A DNA stretch of 64,000 nucleotides, taken from the NCBI GenBank assembly GCA_951802425.1, contig OX637798.1, positions 2,170,001 to 2,234,000 of the forward strand. The letters are read 5' to 3'. Below the pieces are notes generated by a model. That model worked only from the letters and a program-made list of their open reading frames with translations. It searched no databases and was not told where the DNA came from. Source of the stretch: Clavaria fumosa (Eukaryota > Basidiomycota > Agaricomycetes > Agaricales > Clavariaceae). Shown here piece after piece: positions 34,113 through 44,967 of the stretch; position 1 is the stretch's first letter, and each line of letters begins with the position of its first letter. The position numbers were made by a program, and so were the translations under genes.

Positions 34113-35150
34113 CTAACTGGGTTGTGCCGGGGCGGGGGAGCCCCCCACAGCGAGCGGAGCCGCGACCCCGGAATGGCGCCCAAACCGAGACTCTTCGTTG
34201 ATTAGTTCGACATGTAAGGCCGCAATCTCAGGTGCATTCCTCCAGTAATGCAGGAAGCTGTCCGAGTCCCAGCGCCCCATGACACGTACCACGTCAGGGT
34301 GCACGCCACGCAGCAGAAGTTCCGTAGTCCCACCTATGCGAAAGCAGTGACCAGAAAAACGCCTGAGACCCAGGTGTTCGAAGATTACATTACAGCGTCT
34401 GAGGAAGGCGGACCCAGAGAGTACTGCAAACTCTCCAGATGAAAGGCGATAGCACGCAAGAGGAAGATCCAACTCTTGCAACAAGCCATTGACACTGAGG
34501 TGGTTTTCGAGGGCGGCAATGGGGTCCGATAGCCCATGTTGGCGGCAAATCGCGATATCCTCGCCTCTGGACCTGAGCATCTTCGTCCAAGGGAGGTGGA
34601 GAGTCCTTGAACCAAGGGACGACGAAGGTCCGGACAGGTTCCGGACTGAAGGGACAAGTGGGGTGGGAAGGGTTGAGCGGTTAGGTAGCAGTTCGCCCAG
34701 TCGGGCTTGGCCCCAGAATGCACAAGAGGCCATCGCTAGGATTGCTGCGTCCATCCCATCGGAGTAGTTGAGGTGGTTGCGGAGCGCAATTATATGTGCT
34801 TGACGGATTGCAGGACGAGGGGCCCTCCGCGAAATGGTAGGCGCAAGGTTGTTCACTCCCCTGAGGACATATACGAGCATTTCTCCCCCACAGTATGACA
34901 GTCCATGTAAAATATTCCAGGCCCGAATGCCTGCGAGGTCATTGCGAACAGCGGAAGCTGACCGCACGCCTAAGGATGATGCAGCGAAGGCGCACAGGGT
35001 AAATTCTGGCATGGGGAGTGACAGGGCAATCCCTGAGGAGGAGCACCAAGAGGTGAAGCGAGCGATACCCCGGTTGTACAAGGCACGAGTGGAGGGTGCC
35101 CAGGCAGCCATTATGGCTGTGGAGATGAGGTTGGAGTGTGCATGTGACAT
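34113..35150 (-). CDS. Ngaro/DIRS tyrosine recombinase
   Basis: 345-residue integrase of a tyrosine-recombinase retroelement, which inserts circular DNA without a DDE integrase. The ATG at 35150 opens MSHAHSNLISTAIMAAW. The N-terminal core-binding part includes WAPSTRALYNRGIARFTSWC. Catalytic residues fit the family: Arg in GQARLGELL, His-x-x-Arg in GHCFRIGGTTELLL, Trp in VRVMGRWDSDSF and the nucleophile Tyr in LHYWRN. No stop or frameshift seen, so this ORF may still be intact although the element is broken elsewhere. It is followed within ~30 bp by the A repeat. Confidence 0.85.
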   Translation of the reverse strand: MSHAHSNLISTAIMAAWAPSTRALYNRGIARFTSWCSSSGIALSLPMPEFTLCAFAASSLGVRSASAVRNDLAGIRAWNILHGLSYCGGEMLVYVLRGVNNLAPTISRRAPRPAIRQAHIIALRNHLNYSDGMDAAILAMASCAFWGQARLGELLPNRSTLPTPLVPSVRNLSGPSSSLGSRTLHLPWTKMLRSRGEDIAICRQHGLSDPIAALENHLSVNGLLQELDLPLACYRLSSGEFAVLSGSAFLRRCNVIFEHLGLRRFSGHCFRIGGTTELLLRGVHPDVVRVMGRWDSDSFLHYWRNAPEIAALHVELINEESRFGRHSGVAAPLAVGGSPAPAQPS

Positions 35151-35352
35151 GGAAAAACTTAAGACAGAAACGCAGAAAGTTTTGCGGTTGTCAGCCTCAG
35201 CTGCCTGCTCGAGGCTCCTGAATTATAATTAAGAGAAGGATGCAGACGAGTGAGGGTACACTGAAGGAAGATATACATCCAATGGGAGTCCAGGCCTTAG
35301 CTCAACATGGAGACTAACTACGAAGACAGGTTGAAAACACGACAGGGCATCA

Positions 35353-37383
35353 TTAATAGAGGTCGAGAGGGGAACTAACAGGAGATACGAAGTCACGGAG
35401 GGCGGAGGGCACTGGGGATAACGGCAGCAGCAAGTCCCATGCGAGGGGCGACCCGCGCAAGGGCAAGTCCGCTAAGTTCTCCTCTGACGTGATCCACGAG
35501 AATGAAAGATGAATGCGGAAGTCATGAATGAGCATGAGTGTTCGTCGCAGGGAGCTGTTCTGGAGGCTGTTTCTTGCATGGCCAGCTTTGAAAGCACCCA
35601 TGATGCCAGCATTATCGGACCGAATGGTGAATCCCACGTTCGCACGGCGGAGCTTGACCAGCATTCCCGCTGCTAGTTCGACCGCCACCATCTCAGCCCA
35701 GCCTATGCTGCATTCACTCGATTTCCAGGAGGGCACGAGTTTCCAGGATCTCCAACGTTCATTGATAACGAGCCCGAGCCCCCAGTCAGAGGCATCCACA
35801 TGGATGACTTCATTACTAAGCAGTGGCACAGGCGTTATGCGCATCCCGCACCATGGGCGAGCTAGAGTAGTTTCCCACCACGCAAGGTCATCCATCGCGT
35901 CACGAGAGGGGTGGAGTTTTATGAAGAGTGACGAGTAGTTGTTGAACTTGCCAAGGAAGCGGTAAAGAGACGGCAGCCGAGTCCTGCTGAACCTGATGGC
36001 AACAGCGCAGTGGTTCAAAGAGCCGAGCAAGGATTCCATATCTTTCCTAGAGATAGAGCCGCTGCTGAGGCAGTCGGTGACTTTCTTAAGGAATTTAAGG
36101 TGTTTCGACTCTGGCAAGCAGACAGATTTGTCAATGATATTCCAGACAAACCCAAGGTACTTGAACGAAGAGGCAAATGGCATGCATTTCCCGGGCTTTG
36201 CTGACCATGGCCATCCCAACGTGGAGGCGACAGAACGGATCAAGGATTCATCATAAGCAAAAACAGGGGCCAGGGACAAAGTGGCGGAGGCCGCTTGGGA
36301 AACGAGCACCTTGGAAGCACCAGCGGGCGTTTGGGAACCGGCCGCTTCGAGCGTCGGAGCCACCCTTGGGACTGGAAACTGCCAAAAGAGGAAATCATCT
36401 GCCCACTTTATAATCTTGTCCACCCCGAGGGCAAGGTAGATTGCTACTATAGCGTCAGCTACCCGGCCGAAAATTCCACTTGAGCTCGTGCAACCGAAAC
36501 AACAGCAGTGATCAATGTAAAACGAACCATTCCAAGCGACACATACATGGGGGCGATCAGTGGGGGAAGTAGGCATGCGGCAGTGAGCGGAGTCGACGTC
36601 AAACACGGCGACTTCTGTACCAAGAGGCGCATTCAGAACTGCAAGGAAGCAGTCCACCCAGCTTCCCCAGTCACACTGGAACAGGGACGCGTCGATGGCA
36701 GAGTTTGTCGAGGGAATGGAGGGGTTGTCACGGGGGAATGAGTGGTCGTTGATGACCCGGGCCTTCCCAGATGAGCAGTCAAAGACTACTCCAAGAGGAG
36801 CTGTGCGGAAGTGTCCTAGTATATTCGAGAGATTCATGCACGAGAAAGGGCCAGAGCACCGTCCTAAGCGGAGCTCATTGGCAATGTGATCATCAATGAT
36901 AGAGTGGTTTTCGAGTGCAGATTTATGGTTCGGAGGGGAGTAGGTATGATGAAGAATGGAAGATGTACCAATACGGAAGCCGAACTTAAGGCCTTCAACA
37001 ACATCGGTAAATTTCTCAGAGTTTTTTGTGGAGAGCAGTAGGCGGTGCCATTCCTCCCAATGCAAAGGAGTAACGATGGGCAAAAATTCAGGCCTGAGGA
37101 TGGGACTGGCCGCTGTGTTCACCTGACCCACAGAGTGAGCAGGCATGGGCGAAAGGGCAGGTGCTGACAGAGCATCCACGCGAGCCGTTGAAGCGGAAGC
37201 AGATACCGGCTTTGAATGTAGCAGGGGCACGCCAGTTTCCATCCTCACCCTTGGACAGGAAACCATTTCCGGATGAGGGGCAGTCCTTCCCATAATGCGA
37301 GGTTGCGAGGCTGACGAAGCATCGACCCCTTGGAGGGCCTGCACGGGGCCCGTGTCCGATGCCCGCCCCACTTCCCGCCCCAC
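35353..37383 (-). CDS. Ngaro/DIRS reverse transcriptase-RNase H
   Basis: Open frame of 676 codons. RT landmarks: GVVFDCSSGKARVINDHSF, AVFDVDSAHCRMP (~36560-36610), SSSGIFGRVADAI, IIKWADDFLFW (WADD where YADD/FADD is usual) and KYLGFVWNI. RNase H: VIHVDASDWGLGLVI (~35780-35825), WAEMVAVELAAGM, IRSDNAGIMGAF and SWITSEENLADLPLRG (~35460-35510). Order and spacing match DIRS-group RT-RH, which lacks aspartic protease. The N-terminal ~100 residues overlap the end of the gag frame, so the true start is uncertain. Frame intact by eye. Confidence 0.85.
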   Translation of the reverse strand: MGREVGRASDTGPVQALQGVDASSASQPRIMGRTAPHPEMVSCPRVRMETGVPLLHSKPVSASASTARVDALSAPALSPMPAHSVGQVNTAASPILRPEFLPIVTPLHWEEWHRLLLSTKNSEKFTDVVEGLKFGFRIGTSSILHHTYSPPNHKSALENHSIIDDHIANELRLGRCSGPFSCMNLSNILGHFRTAPLGVVFDCSSGKARVINDHSFPRDNPSIPSTNSAIDASLFQCDWGSWVDCFLAVLNAPLGTEVAVFDVDSAHCRMPTSPTDRPHVCVAWNGSFYIDHCCCFGCTSSSGIFGRVADAIVAIYLALGVDKIIKWADDFLFWQFPVPRVAPTLEAAGSQTPAGASKVLVSQAASATLSLAPVFAYDESLIRSVASTLGWPWSAKPGKCMPFASSFKYLGFVWNIIDKSVCLPESKHLKFLKKVTDCLSSGSISRKDMESLLGSLNHCAVAIRFSRTRLPSLYRFLGKFNNYSSLFIKLHPSRDAMDDLAWWETTLARPWCGMRITPVPLLSNEVIHVDASDWGLGLVINERWRSWKLVPSWKSSECSIGWAEMVAVELAAGMLVKLRRANVGFTIRSDNAGIMGAFKAGHARNSLQNSSLRRTLMLIHDFRIHLSFSWITSEENLADLPLRGSPLAWDLLLPLSPVPSALRDFVSPVSSPLDLY

Positions 37384-38086
37384 TTCGCGGCTGTCTGCGC
37401 CTTGGGAGGGGCGCCCCCCACCTGAGCCCGAAAGGGCCGCGGGATCTGCCCGGCATTAAACGATGCCAGGAAGGACGTGATCTGCGTGGACCGGTCACGA
37501 TCCACAATGTCCTGCCATACGTGATAGTGGAAGATGGCAGGCGAGAATCCAGCAGAGTCCTGTAACCAACTGTGACGAATGCGAATATCGTAGAGCACAT
37601 AGAGTCGGAATTGCTCCGCGAAGTCAGAGCGAGAAGTAATGACAGAGAAGTGGGTCCGAAAGGCATTTGCAATGGCAGAGCGAAGAGGTGAAGCAAGGTA
37701 GCGATTAATCATGTTGCAGAGACAGGGCCATGCTTCCGCAAATTCCACAAAGGAGATTGAAGTCTCCCCAGACTCATCGAGGCTAGGCTGCTTGAATTCC
37801 AATGCGCCAGAATCCCCAACCGTGAGGGTGCCCATGGAACGGTCCACAGAGAACAACGTGGCCCGGCAACGCGAGTTCGACAGCAAGTGAAGAGGAATGT
37901 GCTTACGCCAACCCTGCTCCAAAATGCGGATTATGAGGGGAGGTTCGACAATCTTATTTGGGTCTAGTTGAACATCTGATTCTACAAGGGTGAGGGGTGC
38001 TGCTGAGGCACTCCGGAGGACTGCATGGAGGGGGTCCAAAGGCAAAGAAGAAAGCTGTTGCAAAGCAGGGGCCACCAGATGTGAGC
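37088..38086 (-). pseudogene. Ngaro gag-like ORF1, 3' part (left of the KDZ insertion)
   Basis: Minus-strand reading after the KDZ insertion point: VAPALQQLSSLPLDPLHAVL, WPCLCNMINRYLASPLRSAI, FAEQFRLYVLYDIRIRHSWL and FRAQVGGAPPKAQTAAK. It then changes frame near 37350 into ATFKAGICFRFNGSRGCSVS and CPFAHACSLCGSGEHSGQSH. The final Cys/His cluster (C-x7-C, CPFAH, CxxCG..H) resembles the zinc finger at the end of DIRS/Ngaro ORF1 proteins. Frameshifted and cut off upstream by the KDZ element. Confidence 0.65.
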
Positions 38087-38090
38087 ATTG

Positions 38091-38158
38091 TAATGCAACA
38101 TTTTATTGCAATTACCATAAGTGTGTGATGCAACCTCAATGGCAAGTTGCCATCCCCT
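38091..38158 (+). repeat. Left KDZ terminal inverted repeat
   Basis: Pairs with ~50128-50195. Contains GTGTGTGATGCAAC, whose core GTGATGCA is reiterated in both subterminal arrays. Confidence 0.8.
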
Positions 38159-39345
38159 GCCATGTTGCATCACCTCCATCCCCTCATCCCTGCCATGTTG
38201 CATCACCTCCATCCCCTCATCCCTGCCATGTTGCATCACCTCCATCCCCTCATCCCCTGCCATGTTGCATCACCTCCATCCCCTCATCCCCTGCCACATT
38301 GCATCACCTCCATCCCCTCATCCCTGCCATGTTGCATCACCTCCATCCCCTCATCCCCTGCTGTGTTGCATCACCACCATCCCCTCATCCCCTGCTGCGT
38401 TGCATCACCTCCATCCCCTCATCCCCTGCTGCATTGCATCACCTCCATCCCCTCATCCCCCACAGTGTTGCATCACCTCCATCCCCTCATCCCCCACAAT
38501 GTTGCATCACCTCCATCCCCTCATCCCCCACAGTGTTGCATCACCTCCATCCCCTCTTCCCCTGCTGTGGTGCATCACCTCCATCCCCTCATCCCCTGCC
38601 ATGTTGCATCACCTCCATCCCCTCATCCCCTGCCATGGTGCATCACCTCCATTCCCTCATCCCCCACCATGTTGCATCACCTCCATCCCTTCATTCCCCA
38701 CCATGTTGCATCACCTCCATCCCTTCATTCCCCACCATGTTGCATCACCTCCATCCCCTCATTGCACTACCTCCATCCCTCATTGCACTACCTCCATTCC
38801 CTCATCCCCCACCCTCCATCCCCTCATCCCCCACTGCATTGCATCACCTCCATCCCCTCATCCCCTACCACATTGCATCACCTCCATCCCCTTGTCCCCT
38901 GCCACAGTGCATCACCTCCATCCCCTCATCCCCCACCATGTTGCATCACCTCCATCCCTTCATCCCCCACTGCATTGCATCACCTCCATCCCCTTGTTCC
39001 CTGCCACATTGCATCACCTCCATCCCCTCATCCCCTGCTGCATTGCATCACCTCCATCACCTCCATCACCTCCATCACCTCCATCCCCTCATCCCCTACC
39101 ACATTGCATCACCTCCATCCCCTTGTCCCCTGCAACAGTGCATCACCTCCATCCCCTCATCCCCCACCATGTTGCATCACCTCCATCCCTTCATCCCCCA
39201 CTGCATTGCATCACCTCCATCCCCTTGTTCCCTGCCACATTGCATCACCTCCATCCCCTCATCCCCTGCCGCATTGCATCACCTCCATCACCTCCATCAC
39301 CTCCATCACCTCCATCCCCTCATCCCCACTGTGTTGCATCACCTC
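38155..39345 (+). repeat. Left KDZ subterminal minisatellite (33-34-bp units)
   Basis: About 35 units of TGCATCACCTCCATCCCCTC plus ATCCCCxxCCAxGT. Unit length alternates between 33 and 34 bp and no stop codons occur, so all three plus frames stay open for up to ~460 codons. A 231-bp higher-order duplication is visible (38866 onward versus 39097 onward), each ending with short CACCTCCAT runs. Confidence 0.9.
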
Positions 39346-39604
39346 ATCACCCTCTGTCTTCCCAGCTCCCATTCCTCTTTAATACAGTATCATCCAACTT
39401 ACTTCCCCTTACAAATACTAGTAGACAGATTTCTGCATGTACCTTAACTTTCATTCGAGAAGGGTATATAATCCACCCACCTTTGTGGGGGATGTACGAC
39501 ACATTACACTAATTGCCAAAAAGTTACTTAAACATCAAAATAATGTGGCCACCAGGCTCGGTCCCCACCATCCCCATACCTCGCTTGGCCTCACCGCATA
39601 CTCG
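39346..39604. other. Spacer between minisatellite and passenger gene
   Basis: No gene seen. Confidence 0.5.
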
Positions 39605-41455
39605 TTAGGCATCGACACGTACTCGCTTTGCACTTCTGGTATCCCCCTGACCTTGGGCTCCACTACGACCATGACCATGACCTCGGCCTCGACCCCGGCC
39701 TCGTCCGGCAGCACCTCGCTTACGTCCACCTCCAGTCACATTATTCTCCTTCTCGGAGTTTGCCGAGAAAATATATCCCATATCTTTGCCCTTCTCCGTC
39801 AGGGTGATTGTGCGTACAGAGCGACGCCGATCCTCAGACTCGGCAGAAATAGGTGACGATGACAGCAATGCATCACTAGAAGTAGCTGGCGGCGTGGCAG
39901 GGATGTTGGAATTGTAATACGATAAGGTTTTCCCATTTGTGTCATTTGCAGCGGCGTTCAAAACGGGAGGATTCGAGGGGCCTAGAGGAGTGAGAGCCGG
40001 TGCCAAATGGGAGTCTGAACCGTTAATATGACTGCTGAGGAACGTGGAGTATTGGGAAGTATCCTCCGTCATCGGGATATTGGGCATTCCAAGATGGGAA
40101 GCGGTGGGGATTGGGAGCGTATACAGTGATGCAACACCGGTGATGCAAGGGGTGTCGAAAAAGTGGTCGGGAAGCGTGGCCATCCAATCAGGATCAAGAT
40201 CCGCATCCAAGTGGTAGGCAGAAATGTTGGACGGGTCGGGTACATCAGGAAGGCCCAGGAGATTGGGGAGATTGGACAAATTGGAAAGACCGGGAGGGTC
40301 AGGAATGCCTGGGACGCTGGGAATGTTCGGAGCGCTAGGAAGGTTGGGAATGCCGGGTACGCTGAGATTATTGGGATCGTTGGGAAGGTCAGGAATGCTG
40401 GAAATGTTGGTTCCATTCGATATGCCAGAGTGAGATATATGGGGATCGCTGTGAGTATCCGGGTTGGTGGATAGATCTTGGGGTATATTGACGCTGCTCG
40501 AGGCTGGTAGCACATAAGCAAATGAAAAGAATGACAACAGACCAGAAACTCACAATAAATCATTCGCAGGTATTCGCCAAACGGTACGACGACCTCGCGT
40601 TGATATCCAGGATGAAAGATTTGGAACGTTTGGTGGTTGATCATGTCCTCATCCGAGAAGTATCTGCAGTGTGTCACAAACAATTCAGTGAAAGAGCGTG
40701 ATGGTTGATGAGGTCCTTACGACGCAACGTTAAGCCCCCCTTGAATAGGCTGAGGCCCTCCAAGGACGATGAATCCAGTCCAACCCGTTGTTCGCTTAAT
40801 ATACTTGAAAAACTTGCCGGCCAGCTCGGGCAAGTTGTTGATGCCAGCTTGAGCTTGTTTGGGCGTCGGGGGTCCAGATTCGAGGTTCGTCAGCAGTTCC
40901 TGATACATCTCCGCTTTCTTTGCCTTCACCTTCGCTTTCACCTCGTTGCTCGCTTTATCGTACTCTCTCTTCGTCATTTTCATAATCTGGGCTATCCTTT
41001 CTGTATGTGGAAGATTTCCATCTATCTCCTTCTCGAGCATCGGTTTCAACTCCTGGTTGTAAAACAACTTCGAATACACTTGTACGTCTTGTAAATGGCG
41101 AGGTTTGGGTATTGAAAAGCTAATTTCTGTTTGCTTTTTGCGCACTGTATTGTTATTCCTCCATCGGAACCAGGTGCGTAGCATCTGCCATCCATTTAGC
41201 CACATCATAATGCATGACTTCAGCACTAACCTCGTGCCTGTGTTTCACTTTAGACCCCAAATTCGTCTCTTCTTCTGCAGTCAACTTATCGCGCCCCGGG
41301 AATTCGACGTCCTTCTCTGGAAATACTTCAAACCACTCTTGATAAACTCGTGGCCAGAATGCAGAGAGATCCCCTGTTGCCTGCGCTTCAAGATACTGCG
41401 GCATGCGAGACTTGAGAAACGTCTGCTGCGCATCTGTCGTCCATGATCGCGGCAT
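39605..41455 (-). CDS. KDZ passenger protein of unknown function (4 exons, ~565 aa)
   Basis: Exons on the minus strand: 41455-41231, 41184-40721, 40663-40554, 40503-39605. All introns are GT..AG, 46-57 bp, and the frame is kept. Starts MPRSWTTDAQQTFLKSRMP, followed by FWPRVYQEWFEVFPE, a pattern I recall from many basidiomycete hypothetical proteins but cannot name. Residues ~75-230 are Lys/Glu-rich helices. The third exon has YFSDEDMINHQTFQIFHPGY and ends VPFGEYLRMIY. The C-terminal half is low complexity, with repeated NIPxxPxxP-like phrases and an RGRGRGRGHGHGRSG tail ending KRVRVDA, suggesting a nuclear, nucleic-acid-binding protein (inference). It runs opposite to the transposase. No lesion seen. 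Confidence 0.65.
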
Positions 41456-42590
41456 GGTGTATCTGGTCAGGTAGTTCTGGTTTTGGCGTATCGGTTTTAA
41501 GTGGCTTCTGTCATGTCTAGGTACAATTGCACGTGTTGTTCAACAAACCTATTCTAACTCGTGTTTTTGCGCAAGACCAAGAACTACGTACGACGGCGAT
41601 GTCGATGTCTACCCTTTTCTGATGCGATTAGGAGGTTGTGAATGCACATTCATCGGACATCTATTCCCGCTTGCTCCGTTTTAGGCAAGACTATGAATGT
41701 GTCGGCGTGGGGAATCTACCGCTAATCCCTATTCCTTCTCGTTTTTTGACAGGACTAGGAATGCGAGATCTCATCGAAGGTGACACCTCCATTGTTACAC
41801 CTTTTTTGGCAAAGCTAGGAACGAGCTTGAAGACGTGATGCATCCCCGCCATCACGCTTGCCTATTCTGTCTTCCTGCAAGCTCGGAACATGCGAACGCA
41901 AACGCGTCATGCATTGTTGTCACCCCTCTTGACAACCATGTCGAGACGACAACTCCATTGCATTTTTTTTGCTGCCTGTGCTTCAGGATACTGTGGCATG
42001 CGAGACTTGAGAAACGTCCGCTGCGCATCTGCCGTCCATGATTGCGGCGTGGTGTGTCTGGTCGGGTAGTTCTGGTTTTGGCGTATCGGTTTTAAGTGGC
42101 TTCCGTCATGTCTAGGTACAATTGCACGTGTTGTTCAACAAACCTATTCTAACTCGTGTTTTTGCACAAGACCAAGAACTACGTACGATGGCAATGTCCA
42201 TGTCCACCCTTTTCTGATGCAATTAGGAGGTTGTGAATGCACATTCATCGGACATCTATTCCCGCTTGCTCCGTTTTAGGCAAGACTATGAATGTGTCGG
42301 TGTGGGGAATCTACCGCTAATCCCTATTCCTTCTCGGTTTTTGACAGGACTAGGAATGCGAGATCTCATCGAAGGTGACACCTCCATTGTTACACCTTTT
42401 TTGGGCAAGGCTAGGAACAAGCCTGAAGACGTGATGCATCCCTGCCGTCACGCTTGCCAGTTCTGTCTTCCCACAAGCTAGGAACATGCGAACGCAAACG
42501 CGACATGCATTGTTGTCACCCCTCTTGACAACCATGTTGAGATGACAACTCCATTGCATTTTTTTTCTGGTTATGGACAACTCCTGGTTA
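41401..42590. repeat. 595-bp tandem duplication upstream of the passenger gene
   Basis: The block starting GCATGCGAGACTTGAGAAAC occurs at 41401 and 41996 and stays similar to about 42590. It duplicates the first ~28 codons of the passenger gene and its upstream region. In the second copy the start codon reads ACG, so it cannot start the same protein. Confidence 0.8.
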
Positions 42591-42965
42591 GGAATAGCAG
42601 CGCGATGCATCCCTCCCGCACTGCCCGGTCTTCTCACAAGCCTAGTGACCTGCGATTGTGTCATACATACCCACCACCCCATGACAAACACGACAAGATG
42701 ACAACTCTGCTCCTGTTTAGGTGAGGTTAGGAACAAATGTAAAGACGTGATGCATCCCTCCTACCCCCACTTACCCCGTCTTCTCACAGGACTAGGAACA
42801 CCGTGAATGAGAACGTGTCATGCGCCCTATTCGCTACCCAATTGTCCACTGTTTTACATTTGGCACGTAAGTGATGGCGATGGCCCTATTCAAAAATCTT
42901 CATAAACTGTGTGATGCGTGACCTTCATTTCGTCGCCACTTACCCACTGCGTTTATCCACCCGAC
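42591..42965. other. Spacer inside KDZ element
   Basis: No gene recognised. Contains further TGATGCATCCC segments resembling the subterminal repeat core. Confidence 0.4.
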
Positions 42966-43501
42966 ATGCGCACAGCGAACACCAAAGACGTGCCTGCCTC
43001 CTCCTCGCCCACCGCGGACATTCTGGTGGAGATACTCTCCCGGCTCAACCGTGCGTATCTCAAAAGTTCATTTTTATCCGCTAAAAATTCTATACAGTCC
43101 TTGAGCGGACCATATCCCACTCTCAAGTTCCCAATGATCCCCCAGCTGCCGTTTCCGAGCAGAGCCATGAAGATAGCGACACTGGTTCGCCTGTGCTGAT
43201 TCACTGCGCTACATGTACCTGCCACCTCGGCCAGGAGGAAACGACCCCAGGTTTTCCTCAGGTGAACGCCTCAGACCGGTGGTACGTTGTCTCCAAGGGT
43301 CTTGAGGTTGGGGTGTTTAAAGATTGGTAAGCTATCGTTTGGTTCAAAAGCTAGCTAACCTCACTCTTTAGGCATACTGTCCTACCGCTTGTCAGCGGTG
43401 TAAGTGGCGCATGTTTCCAGCGTCATAAAGGCAAAAGAACAGCGGAGATTGCATTTGAGACAGCGAAGCGAGCAGGACAAGTCACCATTATTACTGTCTG
43501 A
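42966..43501 (+). CDS. Small viroplasmin/RNase H1-N-like protein (3 exons, 147 aa)
   Basis: Exons 42966-43050, 43098-43326, 43372-43501; introns GT..AG, frame kept to TGA. The N-terminal ~100 residues are Ser/Pro/Glu-rich with a Cys cluster HCATCTCHLG. The C-terminus reads RWYVVSKGLEVGVFKDWHTV, then LPLVSGVSGACFQRHKGKRT. This matches the viroplasmin/RNase H1 N-terminal fold (YYVVxxGxxxGIFxxW...V.G..G..F.....), which binds RNA-DNA hybrid or double-stranded RNA in known members. No RNase H catalytic domain follows. It may be an accessory nucleic-acid-binding factor of the transposon or a captured gene. Confidence 0.65.
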
Positions 43502-44098
43502 TTCATGTGTTGCCGTATGGTACTTTTGCAATGGCGATAGTAGTTCTAGTGCCCGCCCGTCCAATGATAAATTGTGTTTTTGAATACTGTCAATGTTTGT
43601 CTTCCTGTCCCACAAACTAGATCCAGGATCAACGTTCACAATGCGTTCGGTGTCAACGAATGCTAGGGCTGTCACGAGGTCATGCTCCTCAATTACCATC
43701 CTACTGAAATTATACATGATATAGTAGCTGAACGTAAGATTGAGTAAAACCAAAAAAATATCTGGAAATTTTCCAGTCTTGTGCCCAAGCAGCACACCAA
43801 TTTTTACAATATATGACAAACCAGCCATGGAGATAAGGCCGTGAGGCACTCAGTCATAGTCGTAGTGAACACAGCCACAGTTTCCATCCTACTGAGTGAA
43901 CAAGAGATGTAAAAATTTGAGGAAAGTGTTATAATCGTTTTTTTTTTAATGGATGGCTCCTAAACAGTGTGCTCAATATCCTGGTATAATTTTTATAAGT
44001 TTTAATGCAAGCAGTTATGCTGGAGGATGAAGGATCGTATTTTAGGCGTCAGGATACTCTCGTGTTATATAAACATCCACTCTCTTTCTGCTTCCAAG
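43502..44098. other. Spacer inside KDZ element
   Basis: No gene seen. A run of T (~43937-43947) and AT-rich sequence precede the next gene. Confidence 0.45.
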
Positions 44099-44863
44099 AT
44101 GGCTCGTCCCCCCAAATATAAGAACGACGCTGAACGCCATGCTGCTAGATTAACACAGAAGAAGCATTATGCTCAGTCAGAAAGGTAAGCAGTAATCTAA
44201 TGCCATACACTGAGACCAATACTTGTTCTTAGATGTAAGAATGCACGCTCTGCCCAAAACCACGCTGCGTACAAGCATAAGAGGGGTCGACGAGGAACAC
44301 CGGTTATTCCTCATGTCAACCCTAGAGTCAGTGGCCTTGCTAAACAACCTGTGCATGTTTCGCCCATGCTTCGCCTCATATTCTATGACCCAAAACTCGT
44401 CTTATCGACAACCTTGAATCACGATGCTATCCTATCTCTGTATACAAATTCCGAGCACCTCAACACAATTCCTGGATTTAAACATGCTCAAGACTGTCGC
44501 CCAAATCGTGATATCTTCGACTTAGATCCAGTTGAAGAAATGCGCTTCGACATAATTCATGGATTATATCTACGGCATGAATGTGACAGTCAAGACATTC
44601 GTATTGATCGTTTCCAACGTGGCGATCTATTCTACCTGGAACGGGACATTGACAAAGAGTTGAGGCTGGCGTTGAAGAGGTGGAAAGTGCTCTGGAACAA
44701 TAGTTGCGACGACGAAAGTATGATGGATTCCATACATTTGCAGTGGGTGTCGCGTGCAGTCGAGCATCTCCGAGAGGAATTGTATCTGTTGGGTACTGCC
44801 GAGAGGCGCGAAATCTACATGTCCTCTGTTATGGCACGCAGAATAGAGGTCCCAGAAGAGTAG
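44099..44863 (+). CDS. KDZ-linked basic N-terminal protein, unknown function (2 exons, 238 aa)
   Basis: Exons 44099-44184 and 44233-44863 with a GT..AG intron, in frame. The N-terminus (MARPPKYKNDAERHAARLTQ then KKHYAQSER and CKNARSAQNHAAYKHKRGRR) is strongly basic and helical, like DNA-contacting basic regions. The remainder is acidic and helical (DIFDLDPVEEMRFDIIHGLY, YLERDIDKELRLALKRW). Same strand as the transposase, 104 bp upstream of its first ATG. Function unknown; a DNA-binding accessory role is a guess from charge only. Confidence 0.6.
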
Positions 44864-44967
44864 TATACAACTATACGTACTCAACTATACGTACTCGTAC
44901 CAACGCACGCCACGCCACATTGTGATGCATAATCATGTCCTCGACTTGAGCTTGTTCAACCACTACG

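Noticed and set aside
37990..39512. Three overlapping long plus-strand ORFs (up to ~485 codons) of Pro/His/Ser-rich sequence
   Set aside because: They are the same minisatellite read in three frames. The 33-34-bp unit contains no stop in any frame, so the openness carries no coding signal.
43382..43849. 155-codon minus-strand ORF inside the KDZ element
   Set aside because: Overlaps exon 3 of the viroplasmin-like gene on the other strand and has no recognisable motif.
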